NCBI GenBank assembly: GCA_034770075.1
Contig: CM068379.1
Span: forward strand, 22,753,506-22,817,505
Direction: 5' to 3'
DNA from: Aralia elata
Taxonomy: Eukaryota > Streptophyta > Magnoliopsida > Apiales > Araliaceae
DNA: 64,000 nt
Part shown: piece by piece, positions 1 through 10,336 of the stretch
How positions within the stretch are numbered: the stretch's first letter is position 1
Layout: each line of letters opens with the position of its first letter
Translations under genes and position numbers: made by a program
Notes under the pieces: generated by a model
Seen by the model: the letters and a program-made list of their open reading frames with translations, nothing else
Database searches by the model: none
Told to the model about the DNA's origin: nothing

Positions 1-545
1 ACACCAATCAATTATTGCGTATCGGAGGTTTCTATTATGAGAAAATACCATTTTGAGATGATCTAGAAACTCATTGATCAAGTATTCTTTCTTCGATCTG
101 ATCAAAGAATCTTAATACTTTGTCAATTTGTTTCACTTCTGAATTCTTTGAACCTTTCAAATGATTCAGACTTGTATTTTATCAAATACATATATTCAAC
201 TCTTTGAATGATCATCTCCTTTTCTTTTACTAGTTTGTTCAATTTACAAAATTATTTTTCATGTAAGTCAAGTATACAAAATCTATCAAGTAATATTTCA
301 GTTTTAAACAAAACATTATCATTATAAATAGAACAACAATTGTTCCTAAATATAATACCAAAACCTTCCTTGTCCAGCAACGGAAGTAATAATGTTTCTA
401 AAGAGAACTGGAACATAATAACAACTTATTAACTTAATAGACTTGCCCATAGGCAATGCTAAACTATAAGTTCCTATGGTTAATGCAGCAACCTTTGCTC
501 CATTCCCACATATAAGATTACTTACTCTTTGTTTAGCTTTCTACT
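1..545 (-). pseudogene. pol: copia pol remnant: GAG-pre-integrase and integrase fragment
   Basis: On the minus strand, about 545-300 translates to a segment with GNGAKVAAL and YYVPVLFRNII, typical of the GAG-pre-integrase region that follows the copia protease. About 215-20 translates to a stretch with KYKSESFERFKEFRSE and SIKILRSDR, the integrase core segment around its second catalytic Asp. The sequence between these two blocks is too short for an intact integrase N-terminus, so there has been an internal deletion. Several stops and frame changes interrupt both blocks. The gene would have made the integrase that inserts the cDNA, but this copy cannot. Recognised by motif reading only. Confidence 0.65.
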
Positions 546-1499
546 TCTGCTTAGTCTCTGCATTGGATCGTATACGTGAGAACTACAGCCGGTATCCAAT
601 ACCCAAGTAGAACCTTGACTTATAGAAAAATTTATTTCAATCATGAACAAACCTATATCTGTAACCGAAGCTTCACTAAGTTTTTTCTGGTTAGCCCTTG
701 TAAGATTCTCCTTACAGTTTCCTTTTTAGTATCCAGGCTTATTGCAGTGAAAGCAAACTCCTTTGCTATCTGCATCAGTCTTGTTCTTATTGTCCTTTGT
801 TTTTGCCTTTCTATTTACCTTCTTTGAATTGTTCTTCTTTTAAGAAGATCCTTTGGCCCTCTTCCGCTTCCTGGAAGAATCATTTACCAGTAAGACTTGG
901 TCTTTCTTGGTTGGAAAGTGACTTTTTACGGTTTTCAACATGTTTAAGCAACTCAGGCAGGCTGACATATAGCTTGTTCATGTGAAAATTCACAACAATT
1001 TTTGAGAAAGAGTCCAGAAGTGATTGCAAGATCAAATCTTGGATCAACTCTCCATCCATTAAAACCCAGTTGTCCCAATTGTTCAATCAGATTGATCATT
1101 TTGAGGACATTTGTCTATACTGTAATGCTATCGGTTATTCTAGATCAGAAGAGCTCCTTAGATATCTTATATCTAATAGTCCTACTTTCCTCACCCTTAA
1201 ACTGCTTGAAGGTGCAGGAGTATAGTAGGAGCATCCATAGTTTCATGCTGACGCTGAAGCTCGTTACTCATGGATACGAGTATGATGCATTTGAGCCAAC
1301 TGTGCATCATCTTACTACTTTCTAAAAGTAGCAATCTCTTCCTCAGAGGCATTGTCTGCAACCATTGCAGAGATAAGCGTATTAAGGACATAAGATAACT
1401 TTTCAGCCTTGAGAACTATTCTCAAATATTTTAACAAGTCCGTTTAATTTGGTCCGGTATTAGCATTAACATGCTCCGCAGTGATAGTAAATTAGACAT
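546..1499 (-). pseudogene. gag: copia gag and protease, broken
   Basis: The likely start is the ATG at 1499-1497 (MSNLLSLRSM), the usual opening of this copia Gag type. Downstream pieces in shifting frames match the family: MSNELQRQHETMDAPTILLH (about 1270-1210), NFHMNKLYVSLPELLKHVENR (about 995-930), a single zinc knuckle CFHCNKPGYKKGNC at about 756-714 (CX2CX4HX4C), and the aspartic protease motif WVLDTGCSSH at about 612-581. Gag would package the element RNA and protease would cut the polyprotein. Multiple stops and at least three frame changes make it a pseudogene. It sits directly downstream of an unusually long leader. Confidence 0.8.
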
Positions 1500-1704
1500 T
1501 GTTAAATTCTGTAAATAAATTTATAATTTAACAACATTTTAGCATACATTCATTTAATTAATTACCAAAATAAATTAGGTCTTTATTTTAAATTGGTATC
1601 TCTCACTTTTTCATCAAACTATATTACCCTCAATATATATAGTTCGGCAATTCTAATTAAAGATTTGCTAGTGAGAATAAGGATCCCATTTCAAATGTAT
1701 ATAG

Positions 1705-2000
1705 CCTTGTGTGTGCACAACAAACTATATATAAATAAATAGGTAGACAACTATTGTCAATTACATCACTATGTAACTCCTTGTATTTTGCCTCTTAGAT
1801 TATAATGGTCAAGTGTGTGCACATCCGAACTAAAATAATCTAAGTTAAGTCCAACCTAGCACTTCCATATATTCGAAAGAAAAACACTATCCTTGTGTGT
1901 GCACAACAAAACAGCATCGTTCAGTCTATTTATAAGCATCAAATGTGATAAAACAACATCTTAAATATTTAATACTCGCCTTGTGTGTGCACAACAAACT
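1705..2000. repeat. dispersed 20-nt repeat in copia leader
   Basis: The core TGTGTGTGCACAACAAAC occurs near 1708, 1893 and 1982, with a weaker relative (GTGTGTGCACATCCGAACT) near 1811. Its centre TGTGCACA is palindromic. Neighbouring sequence (ATTAAATATTTAATACTC) is also repeated around 2000. Confidence 0.7.
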
Positions 2001-2836
2001 CATATTAAATATTTAATACTCTATCGTTTTACCATGCTAGAAGGCGACATTCGATATTTCAAATATTTTTGAACGCTTAGGACTTAATATAATTCCTTTG
2101 AGGGGTTTGTTATTATTTGTCTCATCTTGTTTAGCGCGCATGCACATATATATATAAGATACGCGTCATATTATTTAACATGCGAAGCATGTTGTATAAT
2201 ATATAATATATACATAGTAAGCATGCACATATAGAATACTATATTCTACCCGGATTGATTATGGACTTTTATTCTAGTTTGGTTCACTAGAGCCACCAAG
2301 TGAACCAAAAGGTCAAACCTAGGGTGCAAGAATTAAATTTAAATATAACTATTACATTTAAACCCGGGCTCCATTACAAACGGGTCTTCAAGCGCTCCTT
2401 GCTCCTTTGTCTTCAATTCTTCAAAATTAATTCTAACTAGTCCTATTACAAAAACTATTTACAATAAATAGAAACCTTGATCAGCAGTCAAGAGGAAGTA
2501 CATAGGAGGGAGATATAATTTACATTAAGAAAAAATTAGAGAAGACGAGGTACGCAGACCCCATTTATAAAAACTCATACATTCAAGCATCCACTAAAAT
2601 AAATCCAATCACACATTGGTCAATAGTCCATAATCAATCCCTATTTATTATCATACATATCTCTATATGTATCAATAAATAACATTCATCCCATGAATAA
2701 TAAAACCATTCCATATATGCATTGATATCATTTAATGGGCAATATTAGTTAGTATAAAATTCAATTTCAACTCCAATTAGTTATCATGGAATCCAATTCC
2801 AACTCTAATTAGTTATCATGAAATCCAATTTCAATT

Positions 2837-3440
2837 AAAATAAACTTCTTTATTTTAATCATATTTCAAATCAAAATAAACTCTTTTATTTTAATTTATC
2901 CAATTTTTTTGAATAAAAATAAACTTCTTTATTTTTAATCAAATTCCAAATCAAAATAAACTCCTTTATTTTAATTTATCCAATTTTTTGAATAAAAATA
3001 AACTCCTTTATTTTTAATCAAATTCCAAATCAAAATAAACTCCTTTATTTTAATTAATATGGAAGCCAATTTCAAGTTTAAAATAAACACCTTTATTTTT
3101 AACTTAAAATTGTTGGAAAATAAAATATGTTGAATCATATTCCTTATCAAAATAAACATCTTTATTTTTTAAGGAAACATGGAATTCTATTCCATATGTG
3201 AATAAACTCCTTTATTCTAGGAAACATGGAATCCTATTCCATATGTGAATAAACACCTTTATTCTAGGAAATATGGAATCCTATTCCATATGTGAATAAA
3301 CTCCTTTATTCTAGGAAACATGGAATCTTATTCCATATATGAATAAACTCCTTTATTCTAGTTAACGTAGAATCCAATTCCAAGTTCAAATAAAACTTTT
3401 AATTTTAATTATATTCCAATTCAAAATAAACCTTTTATCT
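2837..3440. repeat. array of about 14 AATAAA-n4-TTTATT palindromes
   Basis: The core AATAAACTCCTTTATT and close variants recur about every 36-47 bp, for example near 2838, 2876, 2918, 2954, 2995, 3033, 3082, 3151, 3202, 3249, 3295, 3342 and, degraded, 3389 and 3424. Between cores are two alternating spacers: an ATTCCAAATC type (2860-3060) and a GGAAACATGGAATCC type, the latter giving a cleaner tandem of about 47 bp units at 3180-3370. Each core can form a 6-bp stem with a 4-nt loop. Confidence 0.8.
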
Positions 3441-3598
3441 TAATTGAAAATAAATAAAATCAAAATAAATAAAAAAATAAAAAAATAAATAAAATAAATA
3501 AAATAATTTTACACAAACAATTATGCCCAATTAAATTGTTCTTAACACATATCAATGTATATACAGAATCAAAACAATTAATAATTCGCATAAAGTTT

Positions 3599-3612
3599 GG
3601 CTCTTGATACCA
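3599..3612 (-). promoter_or_regulatory. copia primer binding site (tRNA-iMet type)
   Basis: On the minus strand the LTR end ...CTAACA is followed after one base by TGGTATCAAGAGCC, which resembles the complement of the 3' end of initiator tRNA-Met. This fixes both the element's orientation and the inner LTR boundary. Confidence 0.85.
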
Positions 3613-3613
3613 C

Positions 3614-5410
3614 TGTTAGGTTTGTATAACGCGAACATGCAATCAAATTATATTAATAAAGCGGAAGCGCGATAAAATCATATTTTAAAATTTTATACAA
3701 ACCATCACCATGATCTTTCTTTATGCACAATTATTAATTAAACGAAAGAGATGGAGAATAAGAATTATACCCTTGTAGAATTCTAGCTTCCTCAGGTACA
3801 AGTTCACCTCCAATTCCTTCGCGTTCTCCTTGAATTCCACCGATTAAATTCCTTCCTTTGATCAACGTTAGCCACCCAAGTGTTTGGCCTCTAGAGGTGA
3901 TCCACCAAGGAATAATACTTGTTCAAGAAGATGGGTGTTGGCAAAACCCTAGTTTCTATCTCTATAGAAATTGTAAGTACTCTCTATAATTCTTATGCAA
4001 GAGTGTGTAACCCTAATCTATGATAAGACTTCTCTTATTTACAGATGTAGGAAAACCCTTCCCTAAACTATTTAGGATTAGGGTTTCTATTCTAATTAAA
4101 CTCCTTTAATTAAATTAAACTCCTAATCCAATTAGGAATTCATGTGAGAGTACTTCTATTAATTAATTCCCAATCCCTATTAGGAATTAAATAATAGTAA
4201 TAGTAATAATAATAATAAGACTCCTCTTATTAATTTATATTTAATATTTCTAAAATATTAAATAATAAATATTAAGCTATTTAATTTATTCTATCTCCAT
4301 AGACTAAATTAAATACACTTAACTTATTATTACAATTATGCCATTTACTTCTTAAATAAATATTTTCCTTTTGCGGTGTGACCCTTTAGGTTCTCCATAT
4401 TAAACCGGTTGTGAATAAATCAATTAGAACAATTCTAATCTTATTTAAATAAATAAATTAAACTATTTAATTCATTTAAATAAATAATATTTATTCTACA
4501 ATAAGGGTAAGCCCCCTTAGCGATCAACGACTTTCCAGATAATATAGATTTCAACATTAATCATAAAAGAACCTTTCAGTGCATAGTTACCGTACAATTC
4601 AATCCTTCTACCATACAATGTCCCAATTAAATATAAGACATGGAATTACTGTCAAGTCTTATTTTATTTAATTATATGTATTTCGATTCTAAAATGCACA
4701 ACTCTGATAATGCAAATTAGAAACTCCTTTCTAATTTCATTTTGCTTTGGCCAAAGACTTCTGAGTCGTCATTTATCGAATCACATAGGACATTCTCTCC
4801 TTTTACTAGAAGTGGTAGATTCTTTGTTGATCATTCACCTATCTCCATGTATAACTTATTATACCCAATCATACCCTTTGATATACCCTAAGGGTCTTAA
4901 GGGACATGTCAAAGTATAATTCATCATACACAAGATACTATGATGATCTCAAGTCCAAGGATCACTTGTACTACTATCACTAAAGGAATTCCTATTGACA
5001 GGCGAGTAAAACTCCATTAGGTATTCCTTAGCGAGCCACGTTCAGTGAACTTATTTTCTAATAAGCACCTACATACTTGCTTTAGTGTCTCCACATAAAT
5101 GATTATGAGATCAATCATCCTCTTCATAAGAGCAAGCAACGTATGTACTAATCTATCCGGATTCACTAATCCCCTTTTTAGTAATCCATCGATTAGGAAC
5201 GATTTTAGTTTGTGAGCTATCTAGAATTTAGATCTCATTAGCATGATCACCATCATGATTCTAAAAGCATTGCTCAAAACTATGGGTTTATCACATTCAA
5301 TATAACAGCATCATGTAGATAAAGTAAAATGCCTTTAACAAATGAATAAGATTACAAAGTATATGCTACATCATATCAAATATGATTGGCTTGTGTGCAT
5401 ACTACTTTCA
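3614..5410 (-). repeat. copia 5' LTR, full length
   Basis: The LTR runs from TGTTAGG (plus-strand left end) to ...CTACTTTCA. On the minus strand it begins TGAAAGTAGTATGC and ends CTAACA, the TG...CA termini of an LTR, directly next to the primer binding site. About 1.8 kb. The right 1.47 kb is repeated in tandem at 5411-6883. Confidence 0.8.
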
Positions 5411-6883
5411 AACCCTAGTTTCTATCTCTATAGAAATTGCAAGTACTCTCTCTCTCCAATTCTTATGGAAGAGTGTGTAACTGTCTAACCCTAAATCATG
5501 ATAAGACTCCTCTTATTTATAGATATAGGGAACCCTCCTAAACTATTTAGGATTAGGGTTTTTATTTTAATTAAACTCCTTTAATTAATTGAACTTCTAA
5601 TCCAATTAAGAATTTATGAGAATACTTTTATTAATTAATTCCCAATCCCTATTAGGAATTAAATAATAGTAATAGTAATAATAATAATAAGACTCCTCTT
5701 ATTAATTTATATTTAATATTTCTAAAATATTAAATAATAAATATTAAGCTATTTAATTTATTCTATCTCCATAGATTAAATTAAATACACTTAACTTATT
5801 ATTACGATTATGCCATTTACATCTTAAATAAATATTTTTCTTTTGCGGTGTGACCCTTTAGGTTCTCCATATTAAACCGGTTGTGAATAAATCAATTAGA
5901 ACAATTCTAATTTTATTTAAATAAATAAATAAAACTATTTAATTCATTTAAATAAATAATATTTATTCTACAATAAGGGTAAGCCCCCTTAGCGATCAAC
6001 GACTTTCCAGATAATATAGATTTCAACATTTATCACAAAAGAACCTTTCAGTGAATAGTTACCGTACAATTCAATCATTCTACCATACAATGTCCTAATT
6101 AAATATAAGACATGAAATTACTGTCAAGTCTTATTTTATTTAATTATATGTATTTCGATTCTCAAATGCACAACTCTTATTAATGCAAATTAGAAACTCC
6201 TTTCTAATTTTATTCTGCTTTGGCCAAAGACTTCTGAGTCGTCATTTATCGAATCGCATAGGACATTCTCTCCTTTTACTAGAAGTGGTAGATTCTTTGT
6301 TGATCATTCACCTATCTCCATGTATAACTTATTATACCCAATCATACCCTTTGATATACCCTAAAGGTTTTAAGGGACATGTCAAAGTATAACTCATCAT
6401 ACACAAGATACTATGATGATCTTAAGTCCAAGGATCACTTGTACTACTATTACTAGAGGAATTTCTATTGACAGGCGAGTAAAACTCCATTAGGTATTCC
6501 TTAGCGAGCCACGTTCAGTGAACTTATTCTCTAATAAGCACCTACATACTTGCTTTAGTGTCTCCACACAAATGATTATGAGATCAATCATCATCTTCAT
6601 AAGAGCAAGCAATGTATGTACTAATCTATCCGGATTCATTAATCCCCTTTTTAGTAATCCAACGATTAGGAACGATTTTAGTTTGTGAGCTATCTAGAAT
6701 TTGGATCTCATTAGCATGATCTCCATTATGATTCTAAAAGCATTGCTCAAAACTATGGGTTTATCACATTTAATATAACAGTACCATGTAGATAATATAA
6801 AATACCTTTAATAATCGAATAAGATTACAAAGTATATGCTACATCATATCAAATATGATTGGCTTGTGTGCATACTACTTTCA
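5411..6883 (-). repeat. second, partial copia LTR in head-to-tail tandem
   Basis: The sequence from AACCCTAGTTTC (5411) to CTACTTTCA (6883) repeats 3945-5410 with small indels (offset 1466 at the start, 1473 at 4710/6183). It has the outer LTR end but lacks the innermost 331 bp and has no primer site. The simplest readings are a same-family element inserted inside an older LTR, or an LTR-LTR tandem from recombination. The copies differ visibly (about 5% by eye), so the duplication is not recent. Confidence 0.8.
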
Positions 6884-6999
6884 CTTGGAACATACTTGGT
6901 ACACTAAGTACTCTTCAACTCCATCAGACTTGGAATCAGGTTTGTTATTGATAGATGTTGGAGGTGTTGCTGAGATGTCATTTAAGCTCCATTGTCTTC
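6884..6999. other. flanking DNA between copia and Gypsy elements
   Basis: About 110 bp of sequence not assigned to either element, ending in TCTTC (6995-6999), the left half of the Gypsy target duplication. Its style (CTTGG-TAC-ACTAAGTACTC words) resembles 16248-16460, which supports an original continuity across the insertion. No gene seen. Confidence 0.6.
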
Positions 7000-7191
7000 T
7001 ACGACACCCCCAAATTTAGGTACCAAATACCCGAACTTGGTGCTCACGATCTACAACATCCAAACACCTTCAAGTAATATATGATTATTTATTCCGTATT
7101 TAGTTATCATATATTGCTTGAAGGTGTTTGGATGTTGTAGATCGTGAGCACCAAGTTCGGGTATTTGGTACTTGAATTTAGGGGTGTCACA
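7000..7191. repeat. fold-back 5' LTR remnant: inverted duplication of the LTR end
   Basis: The arm 7000-7083 is the reverse complement of 7108-7191, nearly base for base over about 80 bp, with the loop TATTTATTCCGTATTTAGTT between. The right arm plus loop matches the last 110 bp of the 3' LTR (16138-16247). The left arm is the same LTR end turned around. The switch point is an imperfect 10-bp inverted repeat (AATATATGAT...ATGATATATT) that is still visible in the intact 3' LTR. The other 2.9 kb of the 5' LTR, including its TATA box, is absent. Confidence 0.85.
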
Positions 7192-7194
7192 GGT

Positions 7195-7206
7195 TGGTAT
7201 CAAAGC
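7195..7206 (+). promoter_or_regulatory. Gypsy primer binding site (tRNA-iMet type)
   Basis: TGGTATCAAAGC lies three bases after the LTR end GTGTCACA and differs by one base from the usual initiator tRNA-Met complement. Confidence 0.8.
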
Positions 7207-7443
7207 TGTAGGTTATAAACTTTAGGATCGCGAAACCTAAGTTATAACCTTAGTATTAAACTCGTACTGAGTACGCTAGGACTTGGATCGAGAAGATTCA
7301 TTGAGTCTTATGGGATTGGAGATGAGTCGTGGAAGAACTCATCGAGCCGATGCGGTGTATGATAAAATATCTTTCATTTCATCAATGGATATATTTTATC
7401 GTTGTACTAATAGATTGATGTTGTTCTTTGCGTTGGTTGTAAA

Positions 7444-8223
7444 ATGGCTGAGTTAGGAGAGCCGAGTCATGCCGCTGAGGAAGAGGTGTTCACAGACATC
7501 CCAGTGGACACCGAGCAGTTAGTCGGTTATGCACCCATTGCACCTATAGAGTCCGAACCCGAGGAGGATGAAGACTATTTGGCGTAGTTTGAAGAACCCG
7601 TTAGAGGAAGGGTGATGAGATTGGGTAGTCACGACGCCGAAATTGAGTTCGGGGAGGACCACATCGTCGCCGAAGAAATGGAAGAGGGGGAGGATTATCC
7701 TTCGCCCAAAGAGATCCCAACTGAGAACTATTTAGTAGACCAGCTGGCCGATAGGAACTCGAAGCTAGAAGAGAGAGTCCGAGACCTGGAAGAGCAGAAC
7801 GTGATCCATCAGAGTATGGAGGATCAATATAAGGAGATAGTTTATCAGTTGGAAGATGAGATGAAAGGACTGAAGGCGCAACTGGAAGGTTATATGACTT
7901 CAGCCCAGCATGTAGGGCCACTACTTCATCATCTAGTCGCCTGAAATACTGAACTAAGGGAGAAGAAGGATCATACAGAATTAGGGTTAGCAAAACTAAA
8001 GGTGGTGCTCGAGGCCATGAGGGCCGATTTTAACTGGGAGATAACAGACAAGATTCTCGTTGAGAAAGCATGGGTTCGGTCTGCTAGAAGGGTAGATCAA
8101 CTAGAGGGAGAAGTCTAGGTCAGGGCAGTTCAGATTGAATCCTTGAGCGTTGCATTAGATCTTGCCGTCGGGAACATGAGAGACCAGAGGTATTCCGCTG
8201 AAGAGGGTCAGCCCATCCGTTAA
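7444..8223 (+). pseudogene. extra pre-gag ORF: acidic, coiled-coil protein of 259 codons with three stops
   Basis: From the ATG at 7444 one frame stays continuous to the TAA at 8221 apart from three internal stops (TAG 7585, TGA 7942, TAG 8116). At least the TGA is explained by CGA to TGA. The product begins with an acidic segment (codons 1-100, many E/D, for example EEDEDY), then has a long helix-forming region (about codons 90-235) with LEERVRDLEEQN, YQLEDEMKGLKAQLEG and similar leucine heptads typical of coiled coils. It ends 400 bp before gag and is in the same orientation. No known domain is recognised. It is not needed for the standard element, and its length and conserved frame suggest a real extra protein. 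A structural or Gag-binding role would be guesswork. Confidence 0.65.
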
Positions 8224-8623
8224 GTTCAGCGCCGATTTATGTGATAGATTAGGCCCAATAGGTCCCACTTTTATCCAGGCTAGGGGCACCTTTTGTTGTA
8301 AATCCTTGTGTAAGATTGTATGCACGGGATAGTGTTAGAACCCCGATAACTGTTCTAATTAGAGGGGTAGTATGTTGTGAATCCCTACTTTTGTTCATTT
8401 AGGGATAGGTAGCAGTTGAAAGGCTGTGCCTTTGGCATTTATAGAAGTATTCCACATGTTAGGTCTTCTTGTCCCAAAACAGTGGTATATGAATATAAAT
8501 GAAGTTGCTTATTTTCGAATGTGTTTGATAGATGCCTATGCTTTATTTTGCTTACGTCACTAAAGTGTTGCATAAGGACTCAAAATTGAAGTGATAATGT
8601 AAGGTTTTGCTTTGTGGCAGACC
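8224..8623 (+). other. spacer between pre-gag ORF and gag
   Basis: No coding region seen. The sequence is AT-rich with a segment TTGTGAATCCCTACTTTTGTTC and no clear regulatory signals. Confidence 0.5.
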
Positions 8624-10336
8624 ATGCCGCCGAAGAGACAGCCACGAAACCAAAGGGTCGAAGAGTCAGTTAATAACACTCAGGGTCAAACCGACCTGAT
8701 GAGAGCTTTTGCCGATATGTTGGCCGAGGCCATGCAGAACAGACCCCCACCAGCAGTGGAGCAGCCAACTTGACACTTGGCTAGCTTCAAGGACTTTAAA
8801 TTAGTAGGACCTCTAGAGTTCCGAGGAACCTTAGACCCGATCGCAGCCCAGTCGTGGGTAGAAGAGATGGAAAAAGTCTTCGAGGTCGCACGAGTGGCCG
8901 AGGAGCAGAGGACTGGATTCGCTACCTTCATGATGAAGGGCGAAGCTAACTATTGGTGGAAGGCTAATAGGGGTCGTGTCGGGGAAGGAGTGATTCCGTG
9001 GGAACGCTTCAAGGAGTTATTTTTCGAAAACTACTTCCCGGAGAGTATGAAAACAAATATGGAGGTAAAATTCCTAGAACTCAAGCAAGGGAACATGACG
9101 GTCGCCGAATACGCGGCAAGGTTCAACGAGTTGGCCAGATTTGCACCTCACCAAGTCGATACTGAGGCCAGGAAAGTAAGAAGGTTTGAACAGGGACTAA
9201 AACCGTGGATCTTCAGTCGAGTTGCAGTACTGCAGAGTAGCAAGTTTTTGACTCTGCTAGAGAGGGCGATCATCGCGGAAGGAGGAAGTGAGGCGTTAAT
9301 CAAATACAACCAGGACAAGAAGAAGAACCAGGAGGGTAACAAAGGAGGTAGTAGTGGAGGTAACAATCAGAACAAGAGGAAGTGGAGTGATAGCCAAACC
9401 TCTGGAAGCATCAGGGCTGGAGAGGAGGCTAGAAAGGGGAATACGTGTAACAACTGTGGGAAAAGTCACCTAGGTGAATGCATGAGGGGGAAGGGTATTT
9501 GCTATAACTGTGGACAGTTAGGACACAGTGCTTCTCAGTGCCCCAAAGGGAAGAAGGCTGGATGTTTCTCCTGTGGAGCATCAAATCATCTGAATAGGGA
9601 TTGCCCGAAGAGGAAGGGCGATGCAGCTAGCGGTAACCGGAATAACAACAATAACAATAACCACAACAACAACAAGCTGACCATCGGAGGACCCGCAAAT
9701 CAAGCAAGCCGACCAACAGTGCGCACATTCAACATGACAGTGCAGGATACGGTACAAGCAAAGGACGTGGTGTCAGGTATTATCCCGATCAATACTGTCG
9801 ATGCCTACGTGTTATTTGATTCGGGTGCTACCTGCTCTTTTGTTTCCGAAGAGTTTGCTAAACAATTAGGCTTACCTCGTGAAAGATTAGAAAACTCTAT
9901 GAACGTAGAAGTAGCCAACCAAGCGATTATTCCTGCAGACTACATTTATAGGAATTGTTGCGTCGATTTGAGAGGGCTTAAGCTTAGCGTGAACTTGATA
10001 CCAATTCATTTGGGAGAATTCGATGTGATCCTTGGGATGGATTGTTAATCGAGTCACGGAGCAGTCATCGACTATCGGGAAAAGTGCATACACCTTAAGA
10101 CTCCAGATAAGTCAAAGGTGGTATTCTATGGTAGTAAATTGTCGAGACAATCTTGTTGTCTGACGATGGTGCAAGCAAAGAGATTGCTTAGGAAGGGTTG
10201 TATAGGTTATTTGGCTCACGTGGTAGACACTTGACGGGTCGAGGGTGAAGTGAGTCAGATACCTGTCGTGAGGGAATTCGCTGATATCTTCCCAGATGAA
10301 ATTCCGGGACTGCCGCTAGATAGAGAGATATAATTT
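8624..10336 (+). pseudogene. gag: Tekay-like gag and protease, broken by four stops
   Basis: The ATG at 8624 (MPPKRQPRNQ) is the usual gag opening and stays in frame with the long block from 8777. Gag domain: SWVEEMEKVFEV to YAARFNELARFAP. Three zinc knuckles follow at about 9445-9480, 9500-9540 and 9563-9605 (CNNCGKSHLGEC lacks the spaced His, while CYNCGQLGHSASQC and CFSCGASNHLNRDC are regular CCHC), then an asparagine-rich linker. The protease motif LFDSGAT is at about 9812-9833. Stops: TGA 8771 (R position), TAA 10046 (in the GMDWL motif), TGA 10232, TAA 10331. Gag coats RNA and protease cuts the polyprotein. The frame is unbroken from gag into pol, as in one-ORF chromoviruses. Confidence 0.85.

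Larger units (their letters stand above)
1500..3598 (-). other. copia untranslated leader, AT-rich, no gene
   Basis: This 2.1 kb between the primer binding site and gag shows no coding region on either strand. It holds two repeat families described separately: a spaced repeat around the 18-mer TGTGTGTGCACAACAAAC (1705-2000) and a long array of AATAAA/TTTATT palindromes (2837-3440). A leader this long is unusual for copia and may include expanded or inserted sequence. Confidence 0.6.
1..5410 (-). mobile_element. Ty1/copia LTR retrotransposon (Tork/TNT1-like), 5' two thirds
   Basis: Reading the minus strand from right to left, the window shows a full LTR (3614-5410), a primer binding site, a 2.1 kb repeat-rich leader, and then decayed gag, protease and integrase pieces in the order expected for Ty1/copia (PR before INT before RT). 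RT, RNase H and the other LTR must lie left of the window. The Tork/TNT1-like assignment rests on the Gag style and the WVLDTGCSSH protease motif and is tentative. The copia assignment itself is firm. Confidence 0.85.

Noticed and set aside
4710..6392. Two copies of a 69-codon frame at 4710 and 6183
   Set aside because: They lie at the same place in the tandem copia LTRs. The duplication explains them and they resemble no protein.
7601..7993. 130-codon minus-strand frame opposite the pre-gag ORF
   Set aside because: Shadow of the coiled-coil ORF on the other strand, with low-complexity composition and no motif.
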